Notes: generated by a model not told the origin, from the sequence alone. Shown: positions 54,437-63,165, numbered from the stretch's first letter. The stretch is 64,000 bases of DNA from PALSA-612 sp963755155 (GCA_963755155.1 CAVWIV010000003.1:425034-489033); one strand, 5' to 3'. Program-made: numbers and translations.

Positions 54437-55416
54437 CGGAGGCGGCCGAGCCGCACGGCGCCGGCGGTCTCGAGCGCGTCGACTCGCCGCGCCGCCCGCC
54501 CGACGTGGCCGCGGAGCCGCACGAGCGAGTCCCGTGGCTGCACCAGGCCGGCTTCCGTGGCGAGCGCGATGTCGTCGGCAAGCGTCGGCTTCGGTGGCTC
54601 CACGGCCGGGTCGCGAAAACGGTCGCGGATGCGCGTGTCGATCGTGAGCGAGCCGTTCGCGAGCCCGGCTTCGAGCGCCACATCGTCGACGAGATGCTCG
54701 TCGAGCACCGCCTCCACTCCGCGCGCATCGAAGCCCGCCACCGCCGCGGCCTGGTGGCGCGTCATGCCGATGTCGGCGGGGAGGCTCTCCTCTTCCCGCC
54801 TGTACTTCCGCTCTAGCTGCTCGGTCGTGCGAACGGGGAAGTGCAGCACCTCGAACGGCACCCAGTCGCGGAGGGGGACGAGCCTCGCCCCGAACGCCTT
54901 GTGGTTGCCGCGGCCGACGATGACATTCGGGTCGGCGCGGTGAATGGCCTTGAACGCGGGCACGTACGTGCTCGTCTCGTCGGTCGCAGGCGCACGCCGG
55001 ACGATCATGCGCTCGTAGAACGGCTCGTCTCCCTCCGGGCGCAGCACGAAGTGCCGCCAGAGGCCGTGGACGAGCCCGAACCGCGGCGGGACGCTGTCGA
55101 GCACCTCGCGCAGCGACCCGTCGCGCGGCCACCAGAGCTCGTCGACGTCGGAGTTGACCACCCAGTCGGCGCCGAAGTCCGCGGCCGCGAGCCGCGCCAT
55201 CCGCGTCACCCACTCGGCCTGCCGGAACGACGTGCTCGTCTCGCGGAGCATGTGGAGATGCCCCTCGCGCTCGTAGCGGGCGAGGACGTCCTGCGTGCCG
55301 TCGGACGACATGTGGTCGGTGGCGACGACGAAGTCGACGCCGAGCTCGAGGTGGTAGCGGAGGAACTCGTCGACGATGTCGATCTCGTCGCGGACGAGCA
55401 GCGTGAGGACGATCAC
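54433..55416 (-). CDS. GT2-like glycosyltransferase of the Glyco_tranf_2_4 type, paralogue 1
   Basis: Protein of 327 residues. Motifs are VIVLTLLVRDEIDIVDEFLR, FVVATDHMSSDGTQDVLARY, WVTRMARLAAADFGADWVV, then NSDVDELWWPRDG with the catalytic acidic motif, and GNHKAFGARLVPL and EVLHFPVRTTEQLERKY. The last 90 residues are helical and basic. It is one of three consecutive paralogues. GTG 55416 overlaps its neighbour as GTGA. The donor sugar is unknown. Confidence 0.85.
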   Translation of the reverse strand: MIVLTLLVRDEIDIVDEFLRYHLELGVDFVVATDHMSSDGTQDVLARYEREGHLHMLRETSTSFRQAEWVTRMARLAAADFGADWVVNSDVDELWWPRDGSLREVLDSVPPRFGLVHGLWRHFVLRPEGDEPFYERMIVRRAPATDETSTYVPAFKAIHRADPNVIVGRGNHKAFGARLVPLRDWVPFEVLHFPVRTTEQLERKYRREEESLPADIGMTRHQAAAVAGFDARGVEAVLDEHLVDDVALEAGLANGSLTIDTRIRDRFRDPAVEPPKPTLADDIALATEAGLVQPRDSLVRLRGHVGRAARRVDALETAGAVRLGRLR

Positions 55417-56400
55417 CTGCCCAGCCTCACGAGCGCGGCGTCCTCGAGCGCGGCGGCACGCGACTCGAGACCCCGCAGGCGCGCGGTCAGGCGCGTGGAC
55501 GAGGCGGCGGGACGGAACTCGCCGAACTCCACGGCCAGCTCGACGTCGTCCGCCACCGCCGGCACGGGACGTTCGAACGGCTCGCGCGCCAGAGCCTTGC
55601 GCAGCGCGTCCCGCACCCGCGTGTCGACGCGTGAGCGATCCGTCGTCGAGGCCCTTCGCGAGCGCGTCGTCGCCGACGAGCAGCCGCGCGACCATCGCGT
55701 CGGCGCCGTGCGTCTCGATCTCGCGCGCCGCCCGCACCCAGTGACCCCCGGGCCGGACGGGGCCCTCGAGGCTCGTCTTCGTGAACTTCCTCCTCGCGTG
55801 GTCGGTGGTGCGAATCGAGAAGTGCAGCACCTCGATCGGAATCCAGTCGTCCAGCGTCGCGAGGCCGGGGATGCGCGCCTTGTGGTTTCCGCCGAGCACC
55901 TCGACCTGCGGATGCGCCCTGTGCGCGACCTTCACGGCGAGGTGGTACGGGTCGAGCGGGTCGCGGCTCGGCCGGCGCCGCCAGAGCATGCGCTCGAAGA
56001 ACGGCTGGTCGTCGTCGGGGCGCAGCACGAAGTGCCGCCAGAGACCCTGCACCACGCCGAACCTCGCGGGAACGGACGCGAAGAGCTCGCGGAACGGCGC
56101 GTCCCGCGGCCACCAGAACTCGTCCGCGTCCGCATTGATCACCCAGTCGGCGCCGAAGTCGGTCGCGGCGAGCCGCGCCATCCGCGTCACGTACACGGGC
56201 TGGTTGTACTCGGGCCGCTCCTCGCGGATGACGTGGAGGCAGCCGGCACGCTCGTACTCCCGGAGGATCTCCGTCGTTCCGTCCTTCGACAGATGGTCGG
56301 TCGCGACCACGAAGTCGACGCCGTTCTCGAGGTGGTAGCGGAGATGGGCGTCGAGGATCTCCTCCTCGTCGCGGACGAGGAGGGTCATGACGACCTTCAC
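55413..56400 (-). CDS. GT2-like glycosyltransferase of the Glyco_tranf_2_4 type, paralogue 2, frameshifted
   Basis: About 328 residues, close to its downstream neighbour: KVVMTLLVRDEEEILDAHLR, FVVATDHLSKDGTTEILREY, RMARLAATDFGADWVINADA, then DEFWWPRDAPFRELF with the acidic motif, and GNHKARIPGLATL, EVLHFSIRTTDHARRKF. An extra base near 55630 shifts DGSLT into RVDTRVRDALRKAL, which mirrors the paralogue's C-terminus. The GTG start overlaps the upstream stop. Confidence 0.83.
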
Positions 56401-57145
56401 GTCGCCTGCGAGCCCCGGCCGAGGAGCGAGCGCAGCTTGCGCTCGACGCGGACTCCGAGGTTCTCCTCGAGCTCCGCGAGACGGCGTTCGAGCGCGTCGA
56501 TGTCGTCACGGATGCCGAAGGCGTCCGCCTCGCCGAGCACCGCCGCGTCGACGGCGAACCACGCGTTCTCGGCGACGGTGGGGCGCGGAAACTCGAGCTC
56601 GCGGCCCTCGTCTACGGCCCGCAAGGCGTCGCGGAGCCGCGTGTCCTCCTGGATCGTCCCGTTCGCGAGCCCCTCGTCGATGGCGCTCTGCGGCAGAGGC
56701 TCACTCGGCACCGCCAGCACCTCGATCGGATACCACCCGCGGAGCGGGCGAAGCGCCGCCTTCGGAGTCTCTCCGGCGTACGCGCTCACGTCGACGCCCG
56801 CACGGTGTGCCAGACGCCTCGCCGGGCGGGGCGAGCCGGCCGGGTCGTCGAGCAGCGCCTGCGCGGACAGGCGATGCGTCATGTCCAGGAACGGCCGGAC
56901 GAGGGCCTGGACGGTGTCGTAGTCGGCCGGGATCGCCGACAGCACCTCGTGGAGGCTGCCGCCACGCGGCCACCAGAACTCGCCCGCCGCGGCAGGCAGG
57001 ATCCAGTCGGCAGCGGTCGCTGCGCTGGCGGCCCGATCGACGATCGAATCGACGCCGGCCGCGAGATGAAATGCACGCTGCTGCATGCGAGCAGCTCCGC
57101 GTCGCCGTCGGCGCCGAGCGTCATCACCACGCGAACGTCGCTCAC
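56397..57145 (-). CDS. Degenerate Glyco_tranf_2_4-type paralogue 3, frameshifted, acidic motif lost
   Basis: About 249 residues, shorter by some 75 than its two neighbours. It begins VRVVMTLGADGDAELLAMQQ, where the others have LLVRDEEEIL, and the stretch with the DADE/DVDE motif reads LPAAAGEFWWPRGGSLHEVL, so the acidic catalytic residues are replaced by alanines. The 3' part (GTIQEDTRLRDALRAVDEG, PRPTVAENAWF) resembles the paralogues. A missing base near 57080 separates the first 18 residues. GTG 57145 lies 6 bases after the minus-strand TAGACT. It is the first gene of the 13-gene chain; probably inactive as a transferase or a regulatory partner. Confidence 0.7.
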
Positions 57146-57151
57146 CCGGCG

Positions 57152-57161
57152 AGTCTAGATT
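57152..57161. promoter_or_regulatory. Symmetric bidirectional -10 element (13-gene glycan operon / DUF402)
   Basis: AGTCTAGATT contains TAGATT on the plus strand (57156-57161), 8 bases before ATG 57170, and TAGACT on the minus strand (57157-57152), 6 bases before GTG 57145. Start codons are 24 bases apart. Confidence 0.55.
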
Positions 57162-57169
57162 CTCGGCCG

Positions 57170-57743
57170 ATGGAGACGCTGCTCCTGCGCCACGTCGCCC
57201 ACGGCCGCGTGGTGATGGCCATGCCGACGATCGTCGTCGACCGAAGCGACACGTGTCTCGTGACGTGGATCGGCGCGGGGACGCCGATCGCCTACCCGAA
57301 CGGGCGCGGCGGCGACGGGAGCCTGCTTCCGTTCGACGAGTGGGGCGTCGAGCTCCGCTCGTGGATCGGGCCGGGCCGGCTCGAGCTGACCCCGTTCGAG
57401 CGGCGCCACTCGATCCGGCTCATGCGCCGCGCGGACGGGTCTCTCCGCGGCTGGTACGTCAACCTCCAGGCGACGCTCGCGGAGTCACCCCTCGGCTTCG
57501 ACACGACCGACTGGCAGCTCGACGTCTGGGTCCCGGTGGGCGGCGAGGCGGAGTGGAAGGACGAGGACGACCTCGCAATGGCCATCGAGCTCGGGATCAT
57601 GACCGCCGAGGAGGGCCGGCTCGCGCGCGAGGAGGCGGAGCGCGTGATCGAGGAGTGGCCGTTCCCCACCGGGTGGGAGGACTGGCGACCCGACCCCGAC
57701 GTGGCCTCTGCCCGCGCTTCCGGAGGATTGGCATGTGGTCTGA
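57170..57743 (+). CDS. DUF402 family protein, copy 1, frameshifted near its end
   Basis: About 190 residues of the DUF402 (FomD-like/nucleoside-diphosphatase) fold. Segments are LRHVAHGRVVMAMPTIVVDR, IAYPNGRGGDGSL, RLMRRADGSLRGWYVNLQ, FDTTDWQLDVWVPVG and WEDWRPDP. An extra base near 57695 must be skipped; the continuation WPLPALPEDWHVV ends in TGA at 57741, parallel to the end of copy 2. The family includes enzymes that hydrolyse nucleotide or nucleotide-sugar phosphates. ATG 57170 follows TAGATT by 8 bases. Confidence 0.78.
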
Positions 57744-58309
57744 GGGCGACGTCATCTGCGTGCGCCAGACGTGGCTTGGTCGCGTCTGGCAGGCGCACGC
57801 GTGGTACGTCGTCGCAGACGGCGAAGATGAGCTCGTCCTCTTCGCGCCGATCGGCGCCGAGGCGTCGGTTCTCCGGCATTCCTATTCCGCAGGACGACTG
57901 GACGTTGCAGCCGAGCGCGTTCAAGGAGCACCTCCTCCTGCTCGCGCGGCCGGGAGCGGGCTACTCGACGTCGCTCATCTGGGACGCGAGCTGGACGCTT
58001 CGCGAGTGGTACGTGAACTTCGAGCGGCCGGAGCGCCCGCGGACGCCGGTCGGCTTCGACTACGTCGACATCGCTCTCGACCTCGTCGCCTTCCCGGACG
58101 GCAGCTGGAAGCTGCTCGACGAGGACGAGCTCGCGGACGGGCTGGCGAGCGGCGTGCTGACGGCCGAGGACGAGGCACGGGCCCGCGCCGATGCCGCCCG
58201 GCTCGTCGAGGAGTGGCCGTTCCCGACCGGCTGGGAGGACTGGCGTCCCGACCCCGGCTGGAAGGCGCCGAGCCTCCCAGCCGGGTGGGACGTCGTCTCT
58301 ACTACTTGA
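57733..58309 (+). CDS. DUF402 family protein, copy 2, frameshifted
   Basis: Tandem relative of copy 1, about 191 residues: WSEGDVICVRQTWLGRVWQA, WYVVADGEDELVLFAPIGAE, then after a shift near 57885 IPIPQDDWTLQPSAF and WTLREWYVNFERPERPRTPV, VGFDYVDIALDLVA and WEDWRPDPGWKAPSL. Start ATG 57733 overlaps the end of copy 1 by 11 bases. The stop overlaps the convergent PxKF gene by 8 bases. Function inferred from family only. Confidence 0.78.
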
Positions 58310-59782
58310 ACTTGAAGCTGGCTCTGAGCTCGCTGCCATCGTCGAACTGGACGATGAGCGTCCGGCAGTGGCCGGCCCAGCCCTTCAGCGTCTTCCAGTG
58401 GAACGTGTACACGCCGCTGGCCGCGTCGTACGTCAAGCCTGCGCCGCTCGACGTCGTCTCGATGGCATCAGTCGGCCCTCCGGCACACGGTCCTCCGACC
58501 GAAGTCGGATAGCCCTCCGCGATCACGTCGAGCCCGAAGTCCCCGCCGAGCGAGAACTTCACGGGCACGGTCCGACCGGCGTTGACGGTGTTCACCGTCG
58601 GCTGCGGGTCGACGGGCGCGAAGGGGCCGCTGACCGCGTAAGCCGGTCCCTCCTCGAACAGGACGGCAAACGGCGAGAACGAGCTGACGCTGCCGCATAC
58701 CTGGTTCGGGCTGAAGGTGAACGACGTCGTGACGTCGACCCACTGGCCGCCCTCGTAATGGAAGAGCGTCGGCTCGGTCGTTCCCGCGGGAAGCGCTCCG
58801 AAGCCGATGCAGACGGTGACCGGGAAGGTGACGTCCGCGGTCGTGGAGATCTCGTAGAACGCGGGCGGGTCACCGACCTGGAAGCCGGCCGGGATCGCCG
58901 GCGCGGTCGTCGTCAGGACGGCCGTCGTCGTGCCCGGCGCGTTGACCGTGCCGAACGTGATCTCGACCTCGGGGAGCGGCTCGACCGTTCCAGGGCCCGT
59001 CGTCGGTGCAGTGCCCGACGTGCCCGAAGCCGGATGCGTCGTGCCGAAGCCAGAGTTGAAGTGGCCGGTGGCACTGTTCACCTGGGACGGGGGTCCTGGA
59101 GGACAGCACGTTAGGTAGCTGTTCATGATGAAGCTCTCCGCGAGACCGCTCTCGGTGGTCGGTGAGCCGTCGGTGACCGTCGCCTCATACGAGAGCACTC
59201 CGGCGCCGAGGATGTAGATCTCTCCGGTGAGCGGTGCGCCTCCGAAGTTTCCTCCAACGGGATCGTCCGTCGGCTGAAGGCAAACGCCCCAGTTCCCGGC
59301 GTTGGGCACGAGTGACTTGGTGCCCGTGACCGCCGTGCCGCCCTGCGTGATTGTGAAGTTCGACGTGAGACTCGTCACCTCGCCGGTGAGCAGACCGACC
59401 GACTGAGCAGGCGGACCCCGAAGAACGGGAAGAACGCCGGTACCGCCGGGTTCGTCTGCGGGCCGATCGTCCATGTGATCGTCTCCGAGTACGCGCCGTT
59501 GAACAACGGTGGTGCACCGAACGCGTTGCCGCTGCGCGTCAGCGTCATCGTCGAGTTGCCAGCCGGGTCACACGTCCCGGTCACTTCGATGTTGGCCGGC
59601 GCGCCGGGGCATTCGGCGATCGTCGGCGGCGTCGCATCCTGTGGATCGGTGCACGGATAGAAGTTGGACGACGTTCGCTGACCCGTCAACTGGACTGGGT
59701 CGGCGGCCGCGGCGCCGGCGAACGCGAGCGTGACAATCGCGGCCAGCAGCGCAGCCGCAAAGAAGCGTGATCGGAGTTTCAA
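58302..59782 (-). CDS. Secreted PxKF-domain surface protein, frameshifted
   Basis: Exported protein of about 493 residues. The TTG 59782 start gives signal peptide FFAAALLAAIVTLAFAG with cleavage near AAAADP. The N-terminal half is Ser/Thr/Pro-rich with CPGAPANIEVTGTCDPAGN; the C-terminal domain carries NTVNAGRTVPVKFSLGGDFG, the PxKF pattern of actinobacterial surface proteins, and FHWKTLKGWAGHCRTLIVQF. A missing base near 59408 separates FFPFFGVRLL from QSVGLLTGEVT. A G7 ribosome site (AAGGGGGGG) lies just before the start, as in the other large secreted protein. Function unknown. Confidence 0.8.
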
Positions 59783-59800
59783 AGTACCCCCCCTTGGTTG

Positions 59801-61026
59801 TTACCTCAACGTGGACGCGGATTCAGGCCGAACGAATGGTGCGAGTCGAGCCCGGGCCTCCGCAGCCAACTCATGCGCAAGCATACAGGTGCCGCCGCGC
59901 TCGTAGATGGCGTCAATGATGCGCGCGTAGAGCCGGTCCCAGCCTCCGGAGGTGGCCGGGTCGAAGCGGTCGGTGTGCCAGAGGATCGAGAAGCCGCCGC
60001 CGTGCTCCGCCGCCCAGTCGAGCAGCGCGAGCAGCCGTCGCTCGGCCTCCTTCACCGACAGGCCGAGGTAGCGGGGCTCGGCGAGCGTCACGTCCATCAC
60101 CGCCAGGGGGATCTCGACGATGTCCAGCGGGCGGTCACGCTCGATGTCCCACGGGCGGAACGGATGCGCGATGCCGGCGCGAAAGCCCGGGGCGGCGCCG
60201 AAGCCGAGGGTCGAGTCGTACGCGAAGCCGAGGTCGGCGAGCGGCGCGAGGTTCGCGTGCGGGTCGACGCGCAGGTAGTGGTAGCGCTGGCCGTGCAGCG
60301 TCGCGCCGAGCCGCTCGAGCTCGGCCTTCTCCTCGGCGATCAGCCCGGGATCGAAGGCGGCCGAGTAGCTCGCGTGGAGGCCGATCTCGCAGCCGAGGCC
60401 GAGCAGCGTCTCGACGACGCGAGGCCGAAGCTCGTCGTACGTCTCCGGCGCGGGCCCGTCCTGCACCACGCGATGCGCCGCCATGAGAAAGAACACCGAC
60501 GAGGCACCGCGACGCCGCTCGAGCTCGACGATGCGCTCGAAGCTGAAGTTCGGGTCGGTGCCTCGCAGCCGGTGGAGAGGAATGCCGGCGAGACCGCGGA
60601 TCTCACGCCAGGCAGTCCCCGCGTTCCGGGCAGCCTTCAGACGCCCGGCGCCCAGGCGGATCCCCTTCCGCGTCCACCGCCAGGGGATGTCCACGTCGTG
60701 GCTGAGGCAGACGGCGAACCGGGCACCACCCCACCGCGGCGGCTCGACGCCGAGCTTCCGCCGCAGACGCTCGAGCGGCGGGTCGAGCGGGTCGAGGCAG
60801 CTCGCCGAGACGCGAAAGCGGCCGTGCTCGTCACGAGTGCCCGCCCGCTCCTCGATCCGCGCCAGGTGGAAGAACGCTTCGGCCAGGTCGTTCTCCTCCG
60901 GCCGCTTTCCTCGATCGACGTCGCGCCAGGCCTTCTCCGAGTAGGGGAGGTCGCCGATGCCGAGGTCCTCGCCCCGAGCGTGTCGAGCACCCAGCGGGCG
61001 CGCCGCTCTACCTCCGGCGGGATCAG
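59801..61026 (-). CDS. Polysaccharide deacetylase-like protein, frameshifted near the start
   Basis: About 408 residues. The catalytic region has FAVCLSHDVDIPWRW (NodB motif 1-type SHDVD near residue 115), then GCEIGLHASYSAAFDP and LADLGFAYDSTLGFG, and late IPLAVMDVTL and FSILWHTDRFDP. A missing base near 60968 separates the N-terminal RRARWVLDTLG from GEDLGIGDLPYSEKAW. The start is uncertain; a CTG at 61026, overlapping the upstream stop as CTGA, is the only candidate near the conserved LIPPEVERRARW. No signal peptide is seen. Confidence 0.78.
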
Positions 61027-62191
61027 CGGAGCGCCGCCTTGACGACGCGGGCAAGTTGCGTGACGCCCGGCTTCGGGTCGGCGAGCGAGAACACCGGCTC
61101 GACGTACGGCGGTCGCTGGAAGGCAGGCCGCTCGCCGGCGAGCAGCGTGATCGCCCAGCGGCCGTGCTTGCCCTCGGTCGTCACCGGCGCAGGCGGCCGG
61201 CCGAGCAGGTCGTGGTACGCGATCCGAGCGAAGTCGACTCCGAGAGCGGCGGCCAGCCCGTGCCAAAGCCAGAAGCGGGGGTTCACCTCCATGAGCTTGA
61301 ACCTGCCATCGCGCGGGTCGCGCTTGAACTCGACCTGTGAAACGCCGTGGAAGTCGAAGGCTCGAAGCAGCCGCAGCGCTGCGTCGACGGCCTCCTGCAC
61401 CCACACGGCCTCACCGACGCGGCACGTGCCGATGCCGGGGGGTGACTGGCGGAGCTTGCGGCCGCTGAAGAGGCCGAGAACGGCGCCGTCGGCGGCGATG
61501 TAGCTGCCGACGGTGTACAGCTCGTCGTCACCGCCAGGGATCAGCTCCTGCACCATCGGCTCGAACGGCTCCGCGTCGGCGAACGCGCGCGCGAGCTCCT
61601 CAGGCGACTCACAGCGGAAGGCCTGGCGGCGGAACCGGCGCCTGAACCCGTCAGGGCTCGAGGGCTTGACGAGCAGCGGGTAGCCGATGCTGCCTGCCGC
61701 GGCGAGCGCGTCTTCTACCGAACGGGGATGGGCGGTCCTCAGGGATGTCGACCTCGACCGCTGCGGCCCGGTCGAGCTGCTCGCGCTTGCTCTGGACGAG
61801 GGCGAGAGTGTCCGGTCGGGAAACGGATAGAGGAACAGGTCGCCGGCTCGTCGCGGTGGTGCGCGATCGCGTTCACCGGCGGATCGTGCGTTGGGAGGAT
61901 CGGCGTCGGGCTGCTGATGGCGTCGCCAAGGTCTCGGAGCAGCGCGATGTAGGCGTCCGCGTGTCTGTCCCCGGATCCGGAGCGGCGACCTCCATCGCGA
62001 AGCGGGAGCGAAAGCCGAGCGCGCTCGGTCGGTGGTCGACCGCGTACACGGGGACGGCCATGCGGCCGAGCGAGCGGATCACCGTCAGTCCGTTGACGAA
62101 GGACGCGTCGCAGACGACGGCCGGCGGATGAGCGCCCGGAACGGGCGTAGGCCGCAATGCGATCGCGGTTCAGCGTCGGCCGGCTACCCAC
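61023..62191 (-). CDS. ATP-grasp enzyme, carbamoyl-phosphate synthase-like fold, several frameshifts
   Basis: About 389 residues. The N-terminus reads VGSRPTLNRDRIAAYARSG, then VVCDASFVNGLTVIRSLGR and VYAVDHRPSALGFRSRFAME; a middle piece has AYIALLRDLGDAISSPTPIL, LFLYPFPDR and QSKREQLDRAAAVEVDIP; the grasp domain is SIGYPLLVKPSSPDGFRR, then MVQELIPGGDDELYTVGSY and KLMEVNPRFWLWHGLAAALG. The frame shifts near 62130, 61970, 61840 and 61735. Such enzymes often ligate or carboxylate wall precursors. GTG 62191 follows TAGAAT by 7 bases. Confidence 0.78.
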
Positions 62192-62198
62192 CGTGCGG

Positions 62199-62204
62199 AT
62201 TCTA
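62199..62204 (-). promoter_or_regulatory. Candidate -10 element of the ATP-grasp/deacetylase pair
   Basis: Reads TAGAAT on the minus strand, 7 bases before GTG 62191. Confidence 0.5.
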
Positions 62205-62220
62205 GGAACGACCCGACGGG

Positions 62221-62226
62221 TACCCT
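62221..62226 (+). promoter_or_regulatory. Candidate -10 element of the subtilisin-inhibitor-like gene
   Basis: TACCCT, 6 bases before ATG 62233. Confidence 0.45.
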
Positions 62227-62232
62227 GGAGTC

Positions 62233-62636
62233 ATGCGTGCCGTGCTAGCCGTCGTCGCCATCGCCATCACGGTGGTAGCCACCGGGACGGCGTCCACGTC
62301 GGGGCGTTCCGCTGCGCTGACGATCACCTTCGGGACGACGAGCAGTCGTCGGCTGCGCCCCAACGCTGGACGCTCCGATGCAGTCCGCTCGGAGGCACGC
62401 TGCCGAACCGGGTGCGGGCGTGCGCGAAGCTGTCGAGTCTCGCGCTCGGCGCGTTCGCCCAGGTGCCGAAGGATGCGGTCTGCACGCAGATCTACGGAGG
62501 CCCGCAGAAGGCTGTCGTGAAGGGCACGATCGGGTCGCAACGCATCTGGTCGTCGTTCAGACGGCGCGACGGATGCGAGATCGGGCGCTGGAATCGCTTC
62601 TCCCCGTGGCTCCTGCCGCCCGGCGGCGCCACCTAG
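62233..62636 (+). CDS. Subtilisin-inhibitor-like (SSI, I16) secreted protein, frameshifted
   Basis: Exported protein of about 134 residues, resembling Streptomyces subtilisin inhibitors of extracellular serine proteases. Signal peptide AVLAVVAIAITVVATGTAST; mature RWTLRCSPLGGTLPNRVRAC, ALGAFAQVPKDAVCTQIYGG, PQKAVVKGTI and RRRDGCEIGRWNRFSPWLL. The four cysteines and CTxxYGGPQ match SSI. A missing base near 62340 joins LTITFG to DDEQSSAA. The usual reactive-site loop (between the second and third Cys) is present but its P1 residue cannot be assigned with confidence. The leaderless promoter fits the ATG. Confidence 0.75.
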
Positions 62637-62648
62637 CGTCCCGTAGCT

Positions 62649-62683
62649 GGGGCCACCCCTCGCCTCCGCCCGGTTTCACGGTA
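62649..62683. repeat. 35-bp dispersed intergenic repeat, copy 2
   Basis: Same 35 bases as 15524-15558 with G for A at the twentieth. It lies 13 bases after the inhibitor gene stop, in the 136-base gap before the GNAT gene. The rest of this gap shows no gene, apart from the TACGCT at 62760-62765. Confidence 0.7.
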
Positions 62684-62759
62684 ACGGGAAAAGACGTACC
62701 CGTGCGTTGCAGTTCTGTGCCTGAAGTGCGCCAACTGATGGGCCGCCCGCCGCGGCATC

Positions 62760-62765
62760 TACGCT
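62760..62765 (+). promoter_or_regulatory. Candidate -10 element of the GNAT/flippase pair
   Basis: TACGCT, 7 bases before GTG 62773. Confidence 0.5.
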
Positions 62766-62772
62766 CATCCGC

Positions 62773-63165
62773 GTGCCAATCGAGTACACGAGCTCGCTCG
62801 ACGGCGTCTCGCCTGAGCACCTGAACGGCTTCTTCGAAGGCTGGCCGAGCCCGCCGTCGCCCGAGCGCCACCTCGAGATCCTCGAGGGCAGCTATCGCGT
62901 CGTCCTCGCTCGCGAGGCTGGCTCGCCCCGGGTAGTCGGCTTCGTGAACGCGATCTCGGACGGCGTCCTCTATTCCTTCGTCCCGTTGCTCGAGGTGCTG
63001 CCGACCCACCGTGGCCGCGGCATCGGCTCGGAGCTCGTTCGCCGCCTGTTCGCCGAGCTCGACGAGTTCTACGCCGTCGACCTCATGTGCGACCCGGAGC
63101 TCCAGCCGTTCTACGACCGGTTCGGCATGCACCGGGCGACCGGAATGATGATCCGGCGCCGATGA
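62773..63165 (+). CDS. GNAT-family N-acetyltransferase
   Basis: Acetyltransferase of 130 residues: SPERHLEILEGSYRVVLARE, VVGFVNAISDGVLYSFVPLL, the acetyl-CoA loop THRGRGIGSELVRRLFAEL near 77-95 and LQPFYDRFGMHRATGMMIRR. This pattern is close to small actinobacterial GNATs of unknown substrate. GTG 62773 is supported by the leaderless spacing. The stop overlaps the flippase ATG by 4 bases, so co-transcription is likely. Confidence 0.85.
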   Translation: MPIEYTSSLDGVSPEHLNGFFEGWPSPPSPERHLEILEGSYRVVLAREAGSPRVVGFVNAISDGVLYSFVPLLEVLPTHRGRGIGSELVRRLFAELDEFYAVDLMCDPELQPFYDRFGMHRATGMMIRRR

